Positions 1-10,784 of a stretch of 64,000 bases of DNA are shown here, one piece after another. The translations under genes were made by a program, and so were the position numbers. Every line of letters begins with the position of its first letter. Position 1 is the stretch's first letter. This stretch comes from Diatrype stigma (taxonomy: Eukaryota; Ascomycota; Sordariomycetes; Xylariales; Diatrypaceae). The stretch spans positions 372,001-436,000 of the forward strand of contig JAKJXP020000011.1 of NCBI GenBank assembly GCA_022225965.2. Direction: 5' to 3'. The notes beneath the pieces were generated by a model that was not told the DNA's origin, ran no database searches, and was given only the letters and a program-made list of their open reading frames with translations.

Positions 1-1685
1 CAGTACCAGATTCTGCCACTTCAACTGATTACACCGCTTTCGAGGGTGGCAGTAATTAATTCCCATTACCCATTCCTCATCCACTTCCTACTTACCACAC
101 TTCCACCATCTCCCACTCCCACCTTTCTTCACACTCTCAACAACTTCTGACTTTCCGCCATCAACCACAGTCAAGCAATCAACTTGTTCATCTCAGAAAA
201 GTTGCAGCATCAGCTGGTAAGTCATCATCCTACTCTGCAATCCTACTTACAATCCCATTCCTCCTCATCTCCCACTTCTTTTCCAATTGCCCTGGGACCA
301 AAGCCTCTGGTACCAAGTACGATCAATTCCTGTCCACTGCCAATCTCAACACTGCCCCGCTTTTCCCACCTCCATATCATTATCCCAATTCCTACACTTC
401 CAATTCCACTTCCACTCCCACTTCTTCACTTTCCCACCTACACAATTCAGCCAAATCAATTAGGTACCTATTCCACCACTCCCAAATTCACTTCCTACAC
501 ATTGACCACCTGATTGTATTTTTTTCCCAACCCCTCCAATCTAAATTTTCCCCTCTCACCATCTGCCACCCACCATCCCCCACTTCCACTTACACACTTA
601 CACACTTACACACTTACACACTTACACTTCCATCTCCCCCACCACACCCCACCACTCTTCATCAACACAACAACTCTTCTTCCATCCCACTTCCATCAAC
701 ACTCTACTTCCATCATCATCTACTTCATCAATTGAATTGTCTCAATTGATTCGGTCAGATTCTAACTTCATTTCCATCAGACGGAAAGCACTTCGTCCCA
801 GTATCGGACACCCTATCACTCTCGTACTACAGCAGTACCACCAACTCGTACCTTCGTACCAGATCGGTACCAGTCAGTAAGTATCTCTTCCATCCATTTG
901 TTTATCTCTTTTCATCAATCAATTCCGACCATTGCTAACTTCATCCTCCCAGACTACCAACTAGTATCTGATCAGTTTCGTACTACAGCAGTGCAGTAGT
1001 ATCAACCAACTTGTACCTTCGTACCAAGGACAGTACCAAACAGTAAGTATCCCTTCCACCCATTTGTTTATCCCAAGCATCCCTTCCATCCACCTGTCTA
1101 TCTCATCAATCAATTCCAGCATTACTAACTTCATCCTCCCAGGCTGCCACTAGTACCTGATCACTTTCGTACTACAGCAGTACCAGACAACTTGTACCTT
1201 CGCGCCAAGGACAGTATCAAGCAGTAAGTATCTCTTCCATCCATTCATATCCCATCAATCAATTCCGACCATCCATCCAATTGTTCATCTCATCAATCAA
1301 TTCCACCATTGCTAACTCCATCCTCCCAGACTGTCACTAGCATCTGATCAGTTTCGTACTACAGCAGTACCAACCATCTCGTACCTTCGTACTAAGAACA
1401 GTACCGAGCAGTAAGTATATCTCCCATCTACTTGTTAACCTTATCATCAATCCCGATAATTGCTAACTTCATCCTTCCAGACTACCCTTAGCATCTTGTC
1501 ACTTCCGTACTGCAGCAGTACCAACCAACTTCCACCTTCGTACCAGCAACAGTACCAAGTAGTAAGTCTTCCATCCATTTGTTTATCTCCACTTTCTCTT
1601 CCATCCACTTTGTTCATCCCATCAATCAATTCCAATCATTGCTAACTTCATCTTCCCAGACTACCACTATCACCCATCAGTCAAG
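1..1685 (+). promoter_or_regulatory. Long intron-rich, ATG-free 5' leader of the 1686 gene
   Basis: The region is rich in C and T, and I find no ATG on the plus strand before the start codon at 1686. Splice signals suggest a leader exon ending near 216, then an intron from the GTAAGT at 217 to the CAG at 780. Further introns are 877-952, 1043-1142, 1224-1329, 1411-1480 and 1562-1659. The leader exons are 781-876, 953-1042, 1143-1223, 1330-1410, 1481-1561 and 1660 onward. Exon 953-1042 has a stop in all three frames, so it is not coding if included. A 10-base CT-rich microsatellite lies near 590-627. The transcription start is unknown, so part of this stretch could be promoter. Confidence 0.7.
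760..1660 (+). repeat. Tandem intron-exon units in the 5' leader
   Basis: Five degenerate copies of a unit of about 150-187 bases are visible. Each contains an exon block with the core CGTACTACAGCAGTACCA and a later TACCTTCGTACCAAG-like core, a GTAAGT donor, a pyrimidine-rich intron with CATCAATCAATTCC, a GCTAAC branch point and a CCCAG acceptor. Donors lie at 877, 1043, 1224, 1411 and 1562. Internal exon lengths are 96, 90, 81, 81 and 81 bases, all multiples of three. The pattern implies tandem duplication of a whole exon plus intron rather than insertion of introns alone. Confidence 0.85.
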
Positions 1686-2951
1686 ATGTCTTGCCAGATG
1701 CAACGCCCTCAGAAGGAGCGTCTTACCATCAAGACCGATGGTAAGACCGAGGACAAGCCTGCCACTTCGCCCGCCCTGTCCATCGACTCGGGTGTCGGTA
1801 TTGACTCTCCTGTTCGCCTCATGGTCCCTCGCGACCATACCTTCTCGGCCACTGAGGTTCGTGGTGATGACATTCAGGCTCCTCTCGAGTCTCCCGTCAC
1901 TGTCCTTGTCAACAGCGCTTGCTACACGCCCGCTCAGATTGAGGGCATGGCCCGTGACCTCGCTCAGGCTCGCACTGATGGAGAGTTTCCTCGCACCACT
2001 ACTCCTGGCTACTACGTTCAAGCCACTGTTGAGGATCATGCTCGACTTGTTCGACTCCGTGAGGTCCACGGTGGTGTCACCCGTGAGAAGTGGTCCCACA
2101 TGCGCGAAGCCACCGAGCTTTTCGTCGAGTTTGCTCGACAGATCAAGGAACGCGATGGTCTCCGTGATGACCAGGAGGAGGCCACCACCATCGAGGGACG
2201 CATCAAGAAGATGATCCGAGGTTGCCATGGAGAGGCCAACCTTTACGCCCTCGTCAATCACGCTGTGCACCATGCCGTCCAGAACCATGCTGTGAAGCAG
2301 GACCTTGCCACTGGCGGTATCACCTTGTCTCGCATTCTCGACCTCATCCGTGGCGTCATTCGGGAGCAAGCTGATACTGGTCGTCATGGTGTCACTGAAG
2401 AGAACATGGAGACTGTCTTAGAGGATGTCTTCGAGATGATTGAGCATGCTCTTATTGATGCCACTGGTCCTCTTCGCATCAATGTCAACCGCCTTGACAA
2501 CATCACTGGCGCTCAGCAGGGTCAAGTCGAGGACTTGAACAACATCACCACTGCTCAGCAGACTCAAGTCAACGCCTTGGACATGATCAAGAATGCTCAG
2601 CAGGGTCATGTGAATGCCATCGGTACGCATGTGAGCGCCATTGGAACCCAAGTTGGCGCCCTCGGTCTCCATATCGACTCCATGAGCGGCAATGTCAACT
2701 CCGTCGCCGGTAACGTTCAGGCCATGACTACTCAGGTCACTCTTCTGCAGACTATCGTCAGCATGCTTCCTGAGGTTATCGCGCGTGCTGTTGAGGAGGC
2801 TCTTCCCCAAGCTCTTCACGAGGCTCTTGTCCCAATCGTCACCACTCGTGTCGATGAGCGCTTCGGCGCCCGCGCTGCCAACAAGCGCGGTTTCTTCAAG
2901 CGTGTCTTCGGTGTGTTCTCCAAGGGTCGCGGCGCTGGTGGCGCCTACTAG
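1686..2951 (+). CDS. Orphan protein with C-terminal heptad-repeat stalk
   Basis: Single-exon frame of 421 residues; I recognise no known family. The first ATG of the whole leader is the start. The N-terminal half is mixed and charged. From about residue 276 there are three 14-residue units beginning AQQ (AQQGQV, AQQTQV, AQQGHV). These run into 7-residue units such as AIGTHVS, AIGTQVG, ALGLHID and SMSGNVN up to about residue 360, which fits a coiled-coil or fibre-like stalk. The tail is basic and glycine-rich (FFKRVFGVFSKGRGAGGAY). Codons end mostly in C or T, and long antisense frames exist on the other strand because of this bias; both suggest strong expression. A probable 3' UTR intron follows at 3062-3207 (GTAAGT donor, CACTAAC branch, CAG acceptor). 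Function unknown. Confidence 0.8.
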   Translation: MSCQMQRPQKERLTIKTDGKTEDKPATSPALSIDSGVGIDSPVRLMVPRDHTFSATEVRGDDIQAPLESPVTVLVNSACYTPAQIEGMARDLAQARTDGEFPRTTTPGYYVQATVEDHARLVRLREVHGGVTREKWSHMREATELFVEFARQIKERDGLRDDQEEATTIEGRIKKMIRGCHGEANLYALVNHAVHHAVQNHAVKQDLATGGITLSRILDLIRGVIREQADTGRHGVTEENMETVLEDVFEMIEHALIDATGPLRINVNRLDNITGAQQGQVEDLNNITTAQQTQVNALDMIKNAQQGHVNAIGTHVSAIGTQVGALGLHIDSMSGNVNSVAGNVQAMTTQVTLLQTIVSMLPEVIARAVEEALPQALHEALVPIVTTRVDERFGARAANKRGFFKRVFGVFSKGRGAGGAY

Positions 2952-3207
2952 ACAGGGCCACATGGCCACCACATCACCAATTCCAACGAGACTAGTGTTA
3001 AGTCTCGAGAGAGAGGAATGAACCTTTTCGGAGGTTCAGAGTGTTTGGCTTGGCTTGGCATGTAAGTAAGTAACCCACCTATCCTATCTACATCATCACT
3101 TCCTACTCTCCTCATCACCATGACCATCACATCCTCACTTCTTCCCTTCCGCTCCATTCCCATACTTGATTGACACGAACTTGACACTAACATCTCTCTC
3201 CAAACAG

Positions 3208-3965
3208 TGACGCACTTGCTCGGGGACTACCCGGGCAGTGCAGATGACGACGAGACGAGGGACGAGGGACGACTGGCGTTTGCTGCCGGGGGGAAGGGGG
3301 GTGGGATTTGCTTTTCTGTTTTTTTCCTATTTCCTTTGTCTTTTTCTTTTTTTCCTATGTCTTTTTCCGGGGGAGGGGAGGGGCACCGGGCGGTGGGCTC
3401 TTGCACCCACCGACCCGGGTGTCGGACCCGTAATGGAGTTTTGATTTTGTTTGTTTGTAATTGGTAAGTTTGGTCTAACCAACTTCCCTTTGACGATCAT
3501 TTCAGATGTGGTTTGGCCTTTTAGTTGGACCATTGATTGAATATGAGAGTTGGGGGTAGTTGGTGGGCCAAACTTACCAATAGTTTTTCATGTATTTAGG
3601 GAGGGGGGAGGGGGCTAGCTGTAGTAAAGACAACCTTGTTGCTGTACGAAACCTCGTGACTCAACTCGTGCATCGTGAGACTTAATTCTTGGTGTTTTGG
3701 TTGCAGCATTGCTGCCCGTACCCCACCCCGCCCCCACCTCTGCTGCTATTTGGACACTGACACCTCCACCTAATTGAGACCAACCCACGACCCCTTTGCG
3801 ATTCAGCTATATGTATTGTACTCCTATCAACTAACTAGATGCGTGCTTCTCTTCTGGGAAGAATTGATTCCCTCATGCTATCAGCTCGGCCTGTCGCCAA
3901 CGTTGTCCTGACCAAAACTTGACTCCGACACGACTATCGCCCCGATCAAGAACCTGTTTTCCAGG
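3208..3965. other. Intergenic, no gene seen
   Basis: It holds the downstream part of the orphan gene's 3' region: G-rich and T-rich low-complexity sequence (3290-3390), GGTAAG at 3463 and a G-rich patch at 3600-3615. Short frames here lack gene character. Confidence 0.5.
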
Positions 3966-4020
3966 ATGCCACCACTGTGTCAAGCAATGCAACCCACTGC
4001 GACCAGAAGAACTCTGGCTT

Positions 4021-4567
4021 TGGTGGATTGCCGTTGCAGTACCCACCCAGCGCCCCCTACCCCTATATTCGACCCACCAATCCCTAGAATCCCTGTAGTG
4101 GCGGTGATACTACCTAGCTACAATCAGGGTGTCACGCAACGCAACCTGTGCAACGCGATTGCCACCAATTGGTTGCCACCAGCTTCTGCAACCCATCCAT
4201 TCGGGATTTTTCTGAATTGCGCAACCTGTAACGCAACCCACGATACCTTCCCCTAGTTGCGCAACTGGTTGCACATTGCAGTGGCTGGTGATTGTGGCTA
4301 GTATATACCGCTACAACAAGGATTATAGGGGCTAGTAGGGGTTAGAGTGGAGGCTAAGCGGGGGGGGGGGGGGAATGCCGGAAGGGGAATACCAAGTATA
4401 GATTAGAACCTTCGATTAGGCAACCTTCCATTAATTTGGCAGGGCTGCCAATAATATGCTTCGGATACGCCAACAATCCGTTTTACGACCTTTGTATATG
4501 CCTTCACTTTTATCCGATTTAGGTACTGCAATTTGGTTGCAGTTGCGTAACGGCAATCCATCCACCA
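4021..4567. repeat. Larger imperfect inverted repeat enclosing copy A
   Basis: The left arm at 4021-4042 (GGTGGATTGCCGTTGCAGTAC) pairs imperfectly with the right arm at 4523-4567, which has GTACTGCA followed by AACGGCAATCCATCCACC. The enclosed segment contains copy A and a G homopolymer of about 14 bases near 4360. This may be a second, older element into which copy A inserted. Confidence 0.45.
4114..4301 (+). mobile_element. MITE-like element, copy A
   Basis: A 188-base element with near-perfect terminal inverted repeats: CTAGCTACAATCA at the left end and TGATTGTGGCTAG at the right (12 of 13 positions pair). The inside is built of GTTGCG/CGCAAC motifs and has no coding capacity. Similar sequence recurs inverted at 4606-4783 and directly at 26076-26265, so this is a dispersed non-autonomous repeat. 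I could not define a target-site duplication. Confidence 0.7.
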
Positions 4568-4605
4568 AGGGTCTTGGTTATAGTGGATTGCGTTGCGTGA
4601 CACCC

Positions 4606-4783
4606 TGGCTACAATCACCAGCCGCCGCAACCGTGCAACCAGCTACGTAACGAGGTGAGGTTATCGTGGATTGCGTTTCAGGTTACGCAATCTGGAAAAA
4701 TGCCAAGTGGATGGGTTATAAAAGCTGGTGGCAACCATTGCGTGGCAATCGTGTTGCAGTGGTGGTGTTGCGTGACACCCTGG
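4606..4783 (-). mobile_element. MITE-like element, copy B, inverted and truncated
   Basis: The sequence from GGCTACAATCACCAGCC to GTTGCGTGACACCCTGG matches the reverse complement of copy A with many substitutions. The end that should carry the second terminal repeat is lost. A fragment of the same GTTGCGTGACACCCTGG end also sits directly upstream at 4588-4607, so copies have inserted into or beside one another. Confidence 0.6.
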
Positions 4784-4859
4784 ACGATCATGTGGGTAAT
4801 AGGGTATTGCCGCCAACTACCTAGGTATGTGTCTGTGAAACAAGAAGTTCTTCCGTAGC

Positions 4860-5452
4860 GTCACGGTACGGAAGGACAAAAGGAATAACAAAAAGGGCAT
4901 ATCAATAACAGCAAGTGCATGAAGTACACATAGGACTGAAGCTAGACCGCCACATTGCCTGGGTGAGCGCGATAGTGTTCGAGTGTGATACAGCGGCCAA
5001 GCTCTAAGCTCTTTGTAACAATATACCGGTACTCTGTCTATGTGCCTGAACGGACAGCGGCGGTATAGCTCGTTGCCGTATGCGGATATCTGTTTGATAT
5101 AACCACAATCATCAGAGCCACAGGGACAATAAAGGTTCTATAACTGTTAAGAAAAGGTAAACCGTAATGCTACCCAAACGTACCCATGTAATATTGCCAT
5201 CAAGCGGGGAGACAACCGGGCTGCTCTGTGGTCGTTAACCATACCATACATTACTAGAAGGATTGCGAGATATATGGATGGATACTGGGACATCTGGTAA
5301 TCTATGGGAAATTGTATACAAAGTTGGACAGGACAAGCCTATATAGAGCCACCCTACTGAGCCCTGGAGGTAAGCGAGGCTCATCTAATCTAAAATCAAA
5401 TCCTCTACCGCAAACTTCATTGGCAAGGATATTGATCGGATCACACAGGTAG
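4860..5452. other. Intergenic, no gene seen
   Basis: No frame with gene character, no RNA gene and no clear repeat. It includes the 3' flank of the minus-strand transporter. Confidence 0.5.
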
Positions 5453-7355
5453 TTATGATATAACCTGATCCAACACGACCCCGGAAGGATCCTTCGTAAC
5501 CTGGTCACCCCAATTAGCGTCCCAGCCGTTCTCCTGAAGATACAATTTCCATGCTTCATCGTCATCGTTAAGCCGTCTCGATACATCCGGGATTACGAAG
5601 AAGGCAATGAGAGCGCCTAGCACCGCGAAAGCGGATCCGATGAGAAACGCGACCTGGTTCCCTTTCGACGGGTCATCGGTATATGCGTTCAAGATCGCCG
5701 TAAAGACCTAAGGGTGGATATTATGTCAGAACATGGTCAGGTGAGCAAGGCAAAGTGTAGCTGTGGCAAATCAACTTACCTGAGTCCCGAGAGCAGCCCC
5801 AGCTTTCGAGAAAGCCGAGACAAGGCCCATCATTTGACCACGGATGGAAGTGGGGAAACATTCGGATGCGGTCAAAACCACGGTACTGCTGGAGTGTTAG
5901 TAACAAGTATTGCTGCTGACTCCTGACTGTGCAATGATATGAGAAGAAAGAATTCCTCATACCTTCCTGGCCCAACTTCGCCGAGTGTCAGGAAGATACC
6001 ATACAACACCACGAACAGCGGAAATATGTTTTGGATCGGTCCCATAGCCCCTCCGAGGACGAAACCCAGGACAGCCTGCAGTGTGAAGCCGAGGGCCATC
6101 GTCTGGCGCCGACCGATCTTGTCGGAGAGATAGCCCCCCAGGAAGGGGCCAGGGATGTAGAAACAGTTGATAACCACGCCCCACCCGAGGTACTTGACGA
6201 GGCTATCGCCGGCGTTCGTGCGCGACATGATGGTGGAGCTGAAGATACCGAAGGGAATGGAGATCCAGTTGTACAGGAACCAGGTGCTGGCGCAGCCGAT
6301 CAGCGGGCGATAGTAGCGCTTCAACGCGAGCCAGTACGGCACGCGCTGCTTGCGCATGGCGGACTTTCGGTAGGCCGTCGACACGGCCATGCGGATCCGG
6401 AACCAGAAGATGGCCAGGGGCGGCACCAGGCCCAGCGCGAACGACGTGCGCCAGACGATGTTGTAGCTGGACTCCTTCTGTCCCACACATAGGAGCAGCA
6501 GCAGGGGCACCAGGCCACCCCATACACTGCAACCGTCGTCAGTCAGTAATTGCAGACTTCTTCACTTCGGGACAGGGTGCTAAGCTGGTTCATGATTCAG
6601 TACTTACTATCCCAGAGACGCCGAGAGATCAGCCAACATCGCGAACATGAACCCCCTATGCTTGCGGTACTTGCCGCTCTCGTCGGTGGCCTCGGCGGCA
6701 CCGGCCCCGCTCACGGGGTACTCGCCTCCGGCACCGACGCCGGCGACACCGCGCGCGACGATCAGCATCCAAAACATACCGGTGGGATCGGTGCCGTGCG
6801 CGGCCGTGGAGAGGACGATGCCGAGGACGAGCAGGAGTGTGGTGGCGACGGCTCCCGTCTTGCGGCCGAGCTGGTCGACGACGACGCCGAAGCCCAGCAT
6901 GCCCACGATCATGCCGACCAGGAACGCGCTGCTGAGCCGCTGGTAGATGGTGTCTGTCAACGCCTCCGGGTACAGGATGGCGAGGAGCAGCTCCACGTTG
7001 CCGATGACTGCTGCGTTGCTGCGAGCGAGGAACATGGGGGTTAGACATGAGTTTTTGCATTGCTTGCTTTGCTTGCTGGTAGGTAGGTAGAATATAGGGG
7101 AAGGGAAGCTCGATTCGATCACACATACTAGCCGTCAGACCCGATTGCCAGGCCTGAGAACAGGATCATCAGCCATACTGAAACCTTGCTGAAATGCCCC
7201 TTTTCCGGCTCAGCAGGCACGCTCTCAATATCGTAAGTCTCCTGAGGTTTCATGGCGTTTCCCTTCTTCTCCGTCGTCATTGTGTCGGCACCAACTCCCG
7301 TATGGAAGACTTCGATGCCGTCGTGAGGGCTTGTCTCTGCTGTTGTTGACGCCAT
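5453..7355 (-). CDS. MFS transporter, glycerophosphodiester/phosphate type (Git1-like)
   Basis: Exons on the minus strand are 7355-7129, 7018-6608, 6526-5963, 5888-5780 and 5707-5453, giving 521 residues; the fourth exon could start three bases later (5885). A membrane carrier of the major facilitator superfamily. The cytosolic loop signatures are visible: DQLGRKTG between helices 2 and 3 and SDKIGRRQT between helices 8 and 9. GVGAGGEYPVSGAG is typical of the phosphate:H+ symporter/Git1 subfamily that takes up glycerophosphoinositol and similar diesters. The first 60 or so residues are cytosolic, and the protein ends in a soluble tail after FFVIP. Introns use GTATGT, GTAAGT, GTATGA and GTAAGT donors. 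It is transcribed away from the peptidase gene at 8278 across about 920 bases. The exact substrate is inferred from family resemblance only. Confidence 0.88.
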
Positions 7356-8277
7356 TGTCTTTCAACAAGAGAGTGTGAAACGACGAGGGAGCTTCAATAA
7401 CACCAACAGGCAGGAGGGTCTCCGTATGCAGCCAATGCAATGTATATATGCTTAACTCCTTCACCCCCTGACTAAATAGGTATACAGATACCCGATGGCG
7501 GCATATGTTATCGCCCCCAAATCTCCCATGTGCTTCGCCAAGCCAACTTCCCAGATAAGCAACAGCGCTACGGAGCCGGTTGTTGGCTACCGATCGACGC
7601 TATCCGGAATACTGTCTGCTTCTGTCATGGTGTTGGACAACTGTTGGAGTACTTAAATGTAGCACAATCCCCAATTCCGGGTTCGCCTTGATTCTCTTGG
7701 CAGCAATAATCATAGCCATAACTACCGCTGCGGAAATGTAATTCCATTGCCCAGATTGCTACACTTCAATCTGAAAACCCGTCGTCGCATGGCGCAAATC
7801 TCCACCTATATATTATCATGTGGCTCCTTTCGTGGTATTTGTGATGATGAAGGGACAACTTCATCGTTACAACCCGCCCATCCGGTTCTCGGAGACACTA
7901 ATCTGTTCTGCTTGGCGAGGCATCTTGCAATCTTCTGCCTGACTCGCGGCCGCATGCGGGATATACCTATACGCTGCTACAAGTATATGGGGTAGACTAT
8001 TTTACATGGGGGAGATATCAAGGCTCCTCAGCCCCCAAGACCTCGTCGGCAATTCCGCTCGGCCATCGCTTATCTATCCGACAGAATCCAACGCTATGAA
8101 GTCGGCAGGGCCGGCGATTCGCTACGGTAAAGTAGCCGGTATTATTAGCGGGCCCCGCTGCAATTGAAACTCCCGTCGGTGTAGAATCGGAGACGGGGAG
8201 AAAGAAAGAAACAAGAAGAAAAAATGAGGAACAGCTTCCCATCTCTGAATTTACATGATTATTGTGAAGAGTGAGAA
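7356..8277. promoter_or_regulatory. Divergent intergenic region between transporter and peptidase
   Basis: About 920 bases lie between two divergent start codons, so it must hold both promoters. No clear operator-like repeat or RNA gene is visible. A purine-rich stretch (GAAAGAAAGAAACAAGAAGAA) lies at about 8201-8225, just upstream of the peptidase. Confidence 0.5.
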
Positions 8278-10159
8278 TTGAAGATGGGGAATTTAGCTGA
8301 AGAGAGGCAGCGGCTGCTGCCGCCGCCGCATGGGCACGAAAAACATGGAGAAGCAAACCAAAGACTTAGTAGTACTAGTAGTTGTTTAAGTCGTCGGCGG
8401 CTCTTCAGCGGCATCAGTGGGATTGTGCTGTCACTACTAGCGCTCGGTTCCGTGATATGGGCGTCGTCCCGGTCTGCCCATTGGTCATCGAAGCCGCCGG
8501 GCAATCGAGACGACGCGCATTCGCATTTCGCCCGGGTGCAGCAATGCGCCATCGACAACCTGCACGCGGACCTATCGTTCCTCGACGGCGCGGTACCCAT
8601 CGCCGCGGACGAGTTCCTCGCGCGCCGCGACCGGCTCGCGCAAGCACTGGTCGCGTCCGGAGCCGACGCATTCGTGCTCGAGCCCGGCTACACGTTCCAG
8701 TACTACGGCAACATCTCGCAGGTCGACTGGGAGCCGTGGGAGCCCGAGGAGCGGCCCTTCCTGATGCTGGTCCTTCCGCAGACCGACGCGGACACGGGCG
8801 AGGTCGTCGCCAAGACCGCGTTCCTGGCGCCCCATTTCGAGGAGGGGCGCGTGCGCATGCTGGGCATCCCGTCGCGGGAAGAGGAGCTCGATATTGTGAT
8901 CTGGGAGGAACACTGGGATCCGTATGCTATCCTGCGGGAGTCGCGCTTGTTTGGTTCTGGGAGTAAAGAAGAGTCCGAGGCGGGGGAGAAGAGGCCGCCG
9001 AAGCTGGTGATCGACGAGGAGATGCGCGATTTCATCGCGCGCGGGCTCGCGGGGGCAGGCTTCGAGACGGTCGGGCTGACGCCAGAGGTCGAACTGGTGC
9101 GCCAGATCAAGAGCCCGGCCGAGGTCGAGCTGCTTCGCGCCGTCAACACGGGGACGGTGGTGGCGGTCCGCGCCATGCGGCCCTGCTTGACGCCGGGCCT
9201 CACTGAGGACGAGGTTCGCGATATCCTCGATGCGGCGCTGCTGTCGGTGGGCTTCCAGCTGTTCTTCAATATCGTCTTGTTTGAGGAGCATGGCGCGCTG
9301 CCGCACGGGGGGTTTGTTACGGGTGGTAAGCGGCTGACGGAGGAGAGCATGGTTGTTATTGATGTCGGGTAAGTTCATGCTTGTGTACGAACCTGTGTAG
9401 CTATGCGCATGCGACGTTTATGCAACCAATTAGCTAGCCGTCCATTGACATTCCGCAGGGCGCATTACCTTGGATATTCGTCCGACATCTGCCGCAGTTT
9501 CTTCATCGACCCTCCGAAATCCCACGGCCACGGCCACGGCCACGGCCACGGCCACGGCCACTGCCATTGGAAGCCTGGTTTCCTCCATTCATGGCTAGAA
9601 GCTGCGGGGTTTCAACACCACGACCACCATCACCACGACGATCACCACCGACACCAACTTCCGGGCCCTGAGCAGTCTGAACTTCACTCCGAAAAGCTCA
9701 AGGTTTGGGACATCGTACTCGACGCGCAGACGGCCGCTGCTGCTGCATTCAGGCCAAATGGGACAGCAGCAGGCGTGGATATTGCGGCAAGGACAATCAT
9801 CGAAGACGCGGGCTACGGCTACGGGTTCACCCATCGCTTGGGCCATGGAATCGGCATCAAGGGTAGGTTAACGCTCATCTGCCTATTCTCACACCTAATT
9901 ATACCTACACATTCGTAAAGAGTCTCCTGGTGACAACTAGCTGACTGGTGTTTCTTTTTTACCAGCGCATGAATCCCCATACCTGAACAAGTGGAACACA
10001 AAAGTGGTTCTCCAGCCGGGCATGACATTCACGAATGAACCGGGTATCTATCTCGAGGGCAAATTCGGGGTGCGCCATGAGGACATCTACCTCGTGAAGG
10101 AAGATGGCGAGGCAGAACTCCTGACGGGTCAAAGAGCGGTTGGGCCGTATAACCCTTAG
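8278..10159 (+). CDS. Membrane-anchored M24 metallopeptidase (Xaa-Pro dipeptidase type) with His-rich insert
   Basis: Exons 8278-9368, 9459-9862 and 9966-10159 give 562 residues; a second ATG at 8284 is also possible. A short basic N-terminus is followed by a hydrophobic anchor at about residues 43-60 (GISGIVLSLLALGSVIWA), suggesting a type II membrane or secretory protein. A creatinase-like N-terminal domain precedes the pita-bread catalytic domain. The expected dinuclear metal ligands are visible: Asp in DVGAH, Asp in YSSDICR, His in GHGIGIKAHE, Glu in NEPG and Glu in RHED. Between the second ligand and the next helix there is an insert of about 60 residues (384-445) with six His-Gly repeats and a second His/Asp-rich block. 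It probably cleaves X-Pro or similar dipeptides; the substrate is inferred. The gene converges on a weak minus-strand gene at 10296. Confidence 0.88.
9523..9564 (+). repeat. GGCCAC hexamer microsatellite inside the peptidase gene
   Basis: Six perfect CACGGC hexamers in frame encode His-Gly repeats, followed by CACTGCCATTGG. The repeat keeps the reading frame whatever its copy number. Confidence 0.9.
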
Positions 10160-10295
10160 TGTACCAAAGATTCCAGCCATATGGCACTATCATGGAGGTA
10201 GCATTTGGTGCACCTTCGTCACGTAAACAAGACTGGGCATCATGTTACACATAACCTACTTAGCAGTCTACCAAAGTAAAAATATAATCGTGCTG

Positions 10296-10684
10296 TTATG
10301 AGGCCACATGCATAGCTGCTTTATGTGCCTCTGAATTTGAGTTTGTCCCTTTCCCTTGCGCTAGATATTGATAGTTGACGACGCCATCTGTGCTCGTCGA
10401 TTGTACTTGATATCCGGGCGGGGTACTTCCACGAATCCCACTCAGGTGATCATGACGTCTTGGTGATATCCAAGTGATGATACGAGCCGCTCCGAATAAT
10501 GTTCGGTGGAGGGCAAGGGTAGGAGGTTGGTCATCTTGCTCCAAGAGAATCTCCAGGGCGATATTGCCTGTGAATGAAGTCTGCAGGAGCACTGCGAACA
10601 AGTTACATCATCATGTGCTGTGTTGCTGTGAGACCCGAGTGTACCTGCCTCTATGACCGGTATATCACGACTGTTGACATACAT
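10296..10684 (-). CDS. Possible small two-exon protein, unknown
   Basis: A model with exons 10684-10645 and 10591-10296 gives 111 residues. The donor is GTACAC, which is weak; the acceptor is TTCGCAG. The frame upstream of the chosen ATG stays open to about 10780 but has no ATG. The product has no motif I know. It is tail to tail with the peptidase gene, its stop lying 137 bases past that gene's stop. It could be noise in the peptidase 3' flank. Confidence 0.3.
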
Positions 10685-10784
10685 CACTGGGAGTATCCTG
10701 GGTGTAGGTAGGTATGTAGCAACCTCGATGGTAACTGCCTCGGTACCCGATTTTTGGGTGAAATAGATAGGTAGTGTCAAGATG

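Noticed and set aside
1677..2972. Two long open frames antisense to the 421-residue gene
   Set aside because: They follow from its C/T-ending codon bias and have no start signals or motifs.
8572..9378. 268-codon antisense frame in the peptidase gene
   Set aside because: High-GC coding shadow of a well-supported gene.
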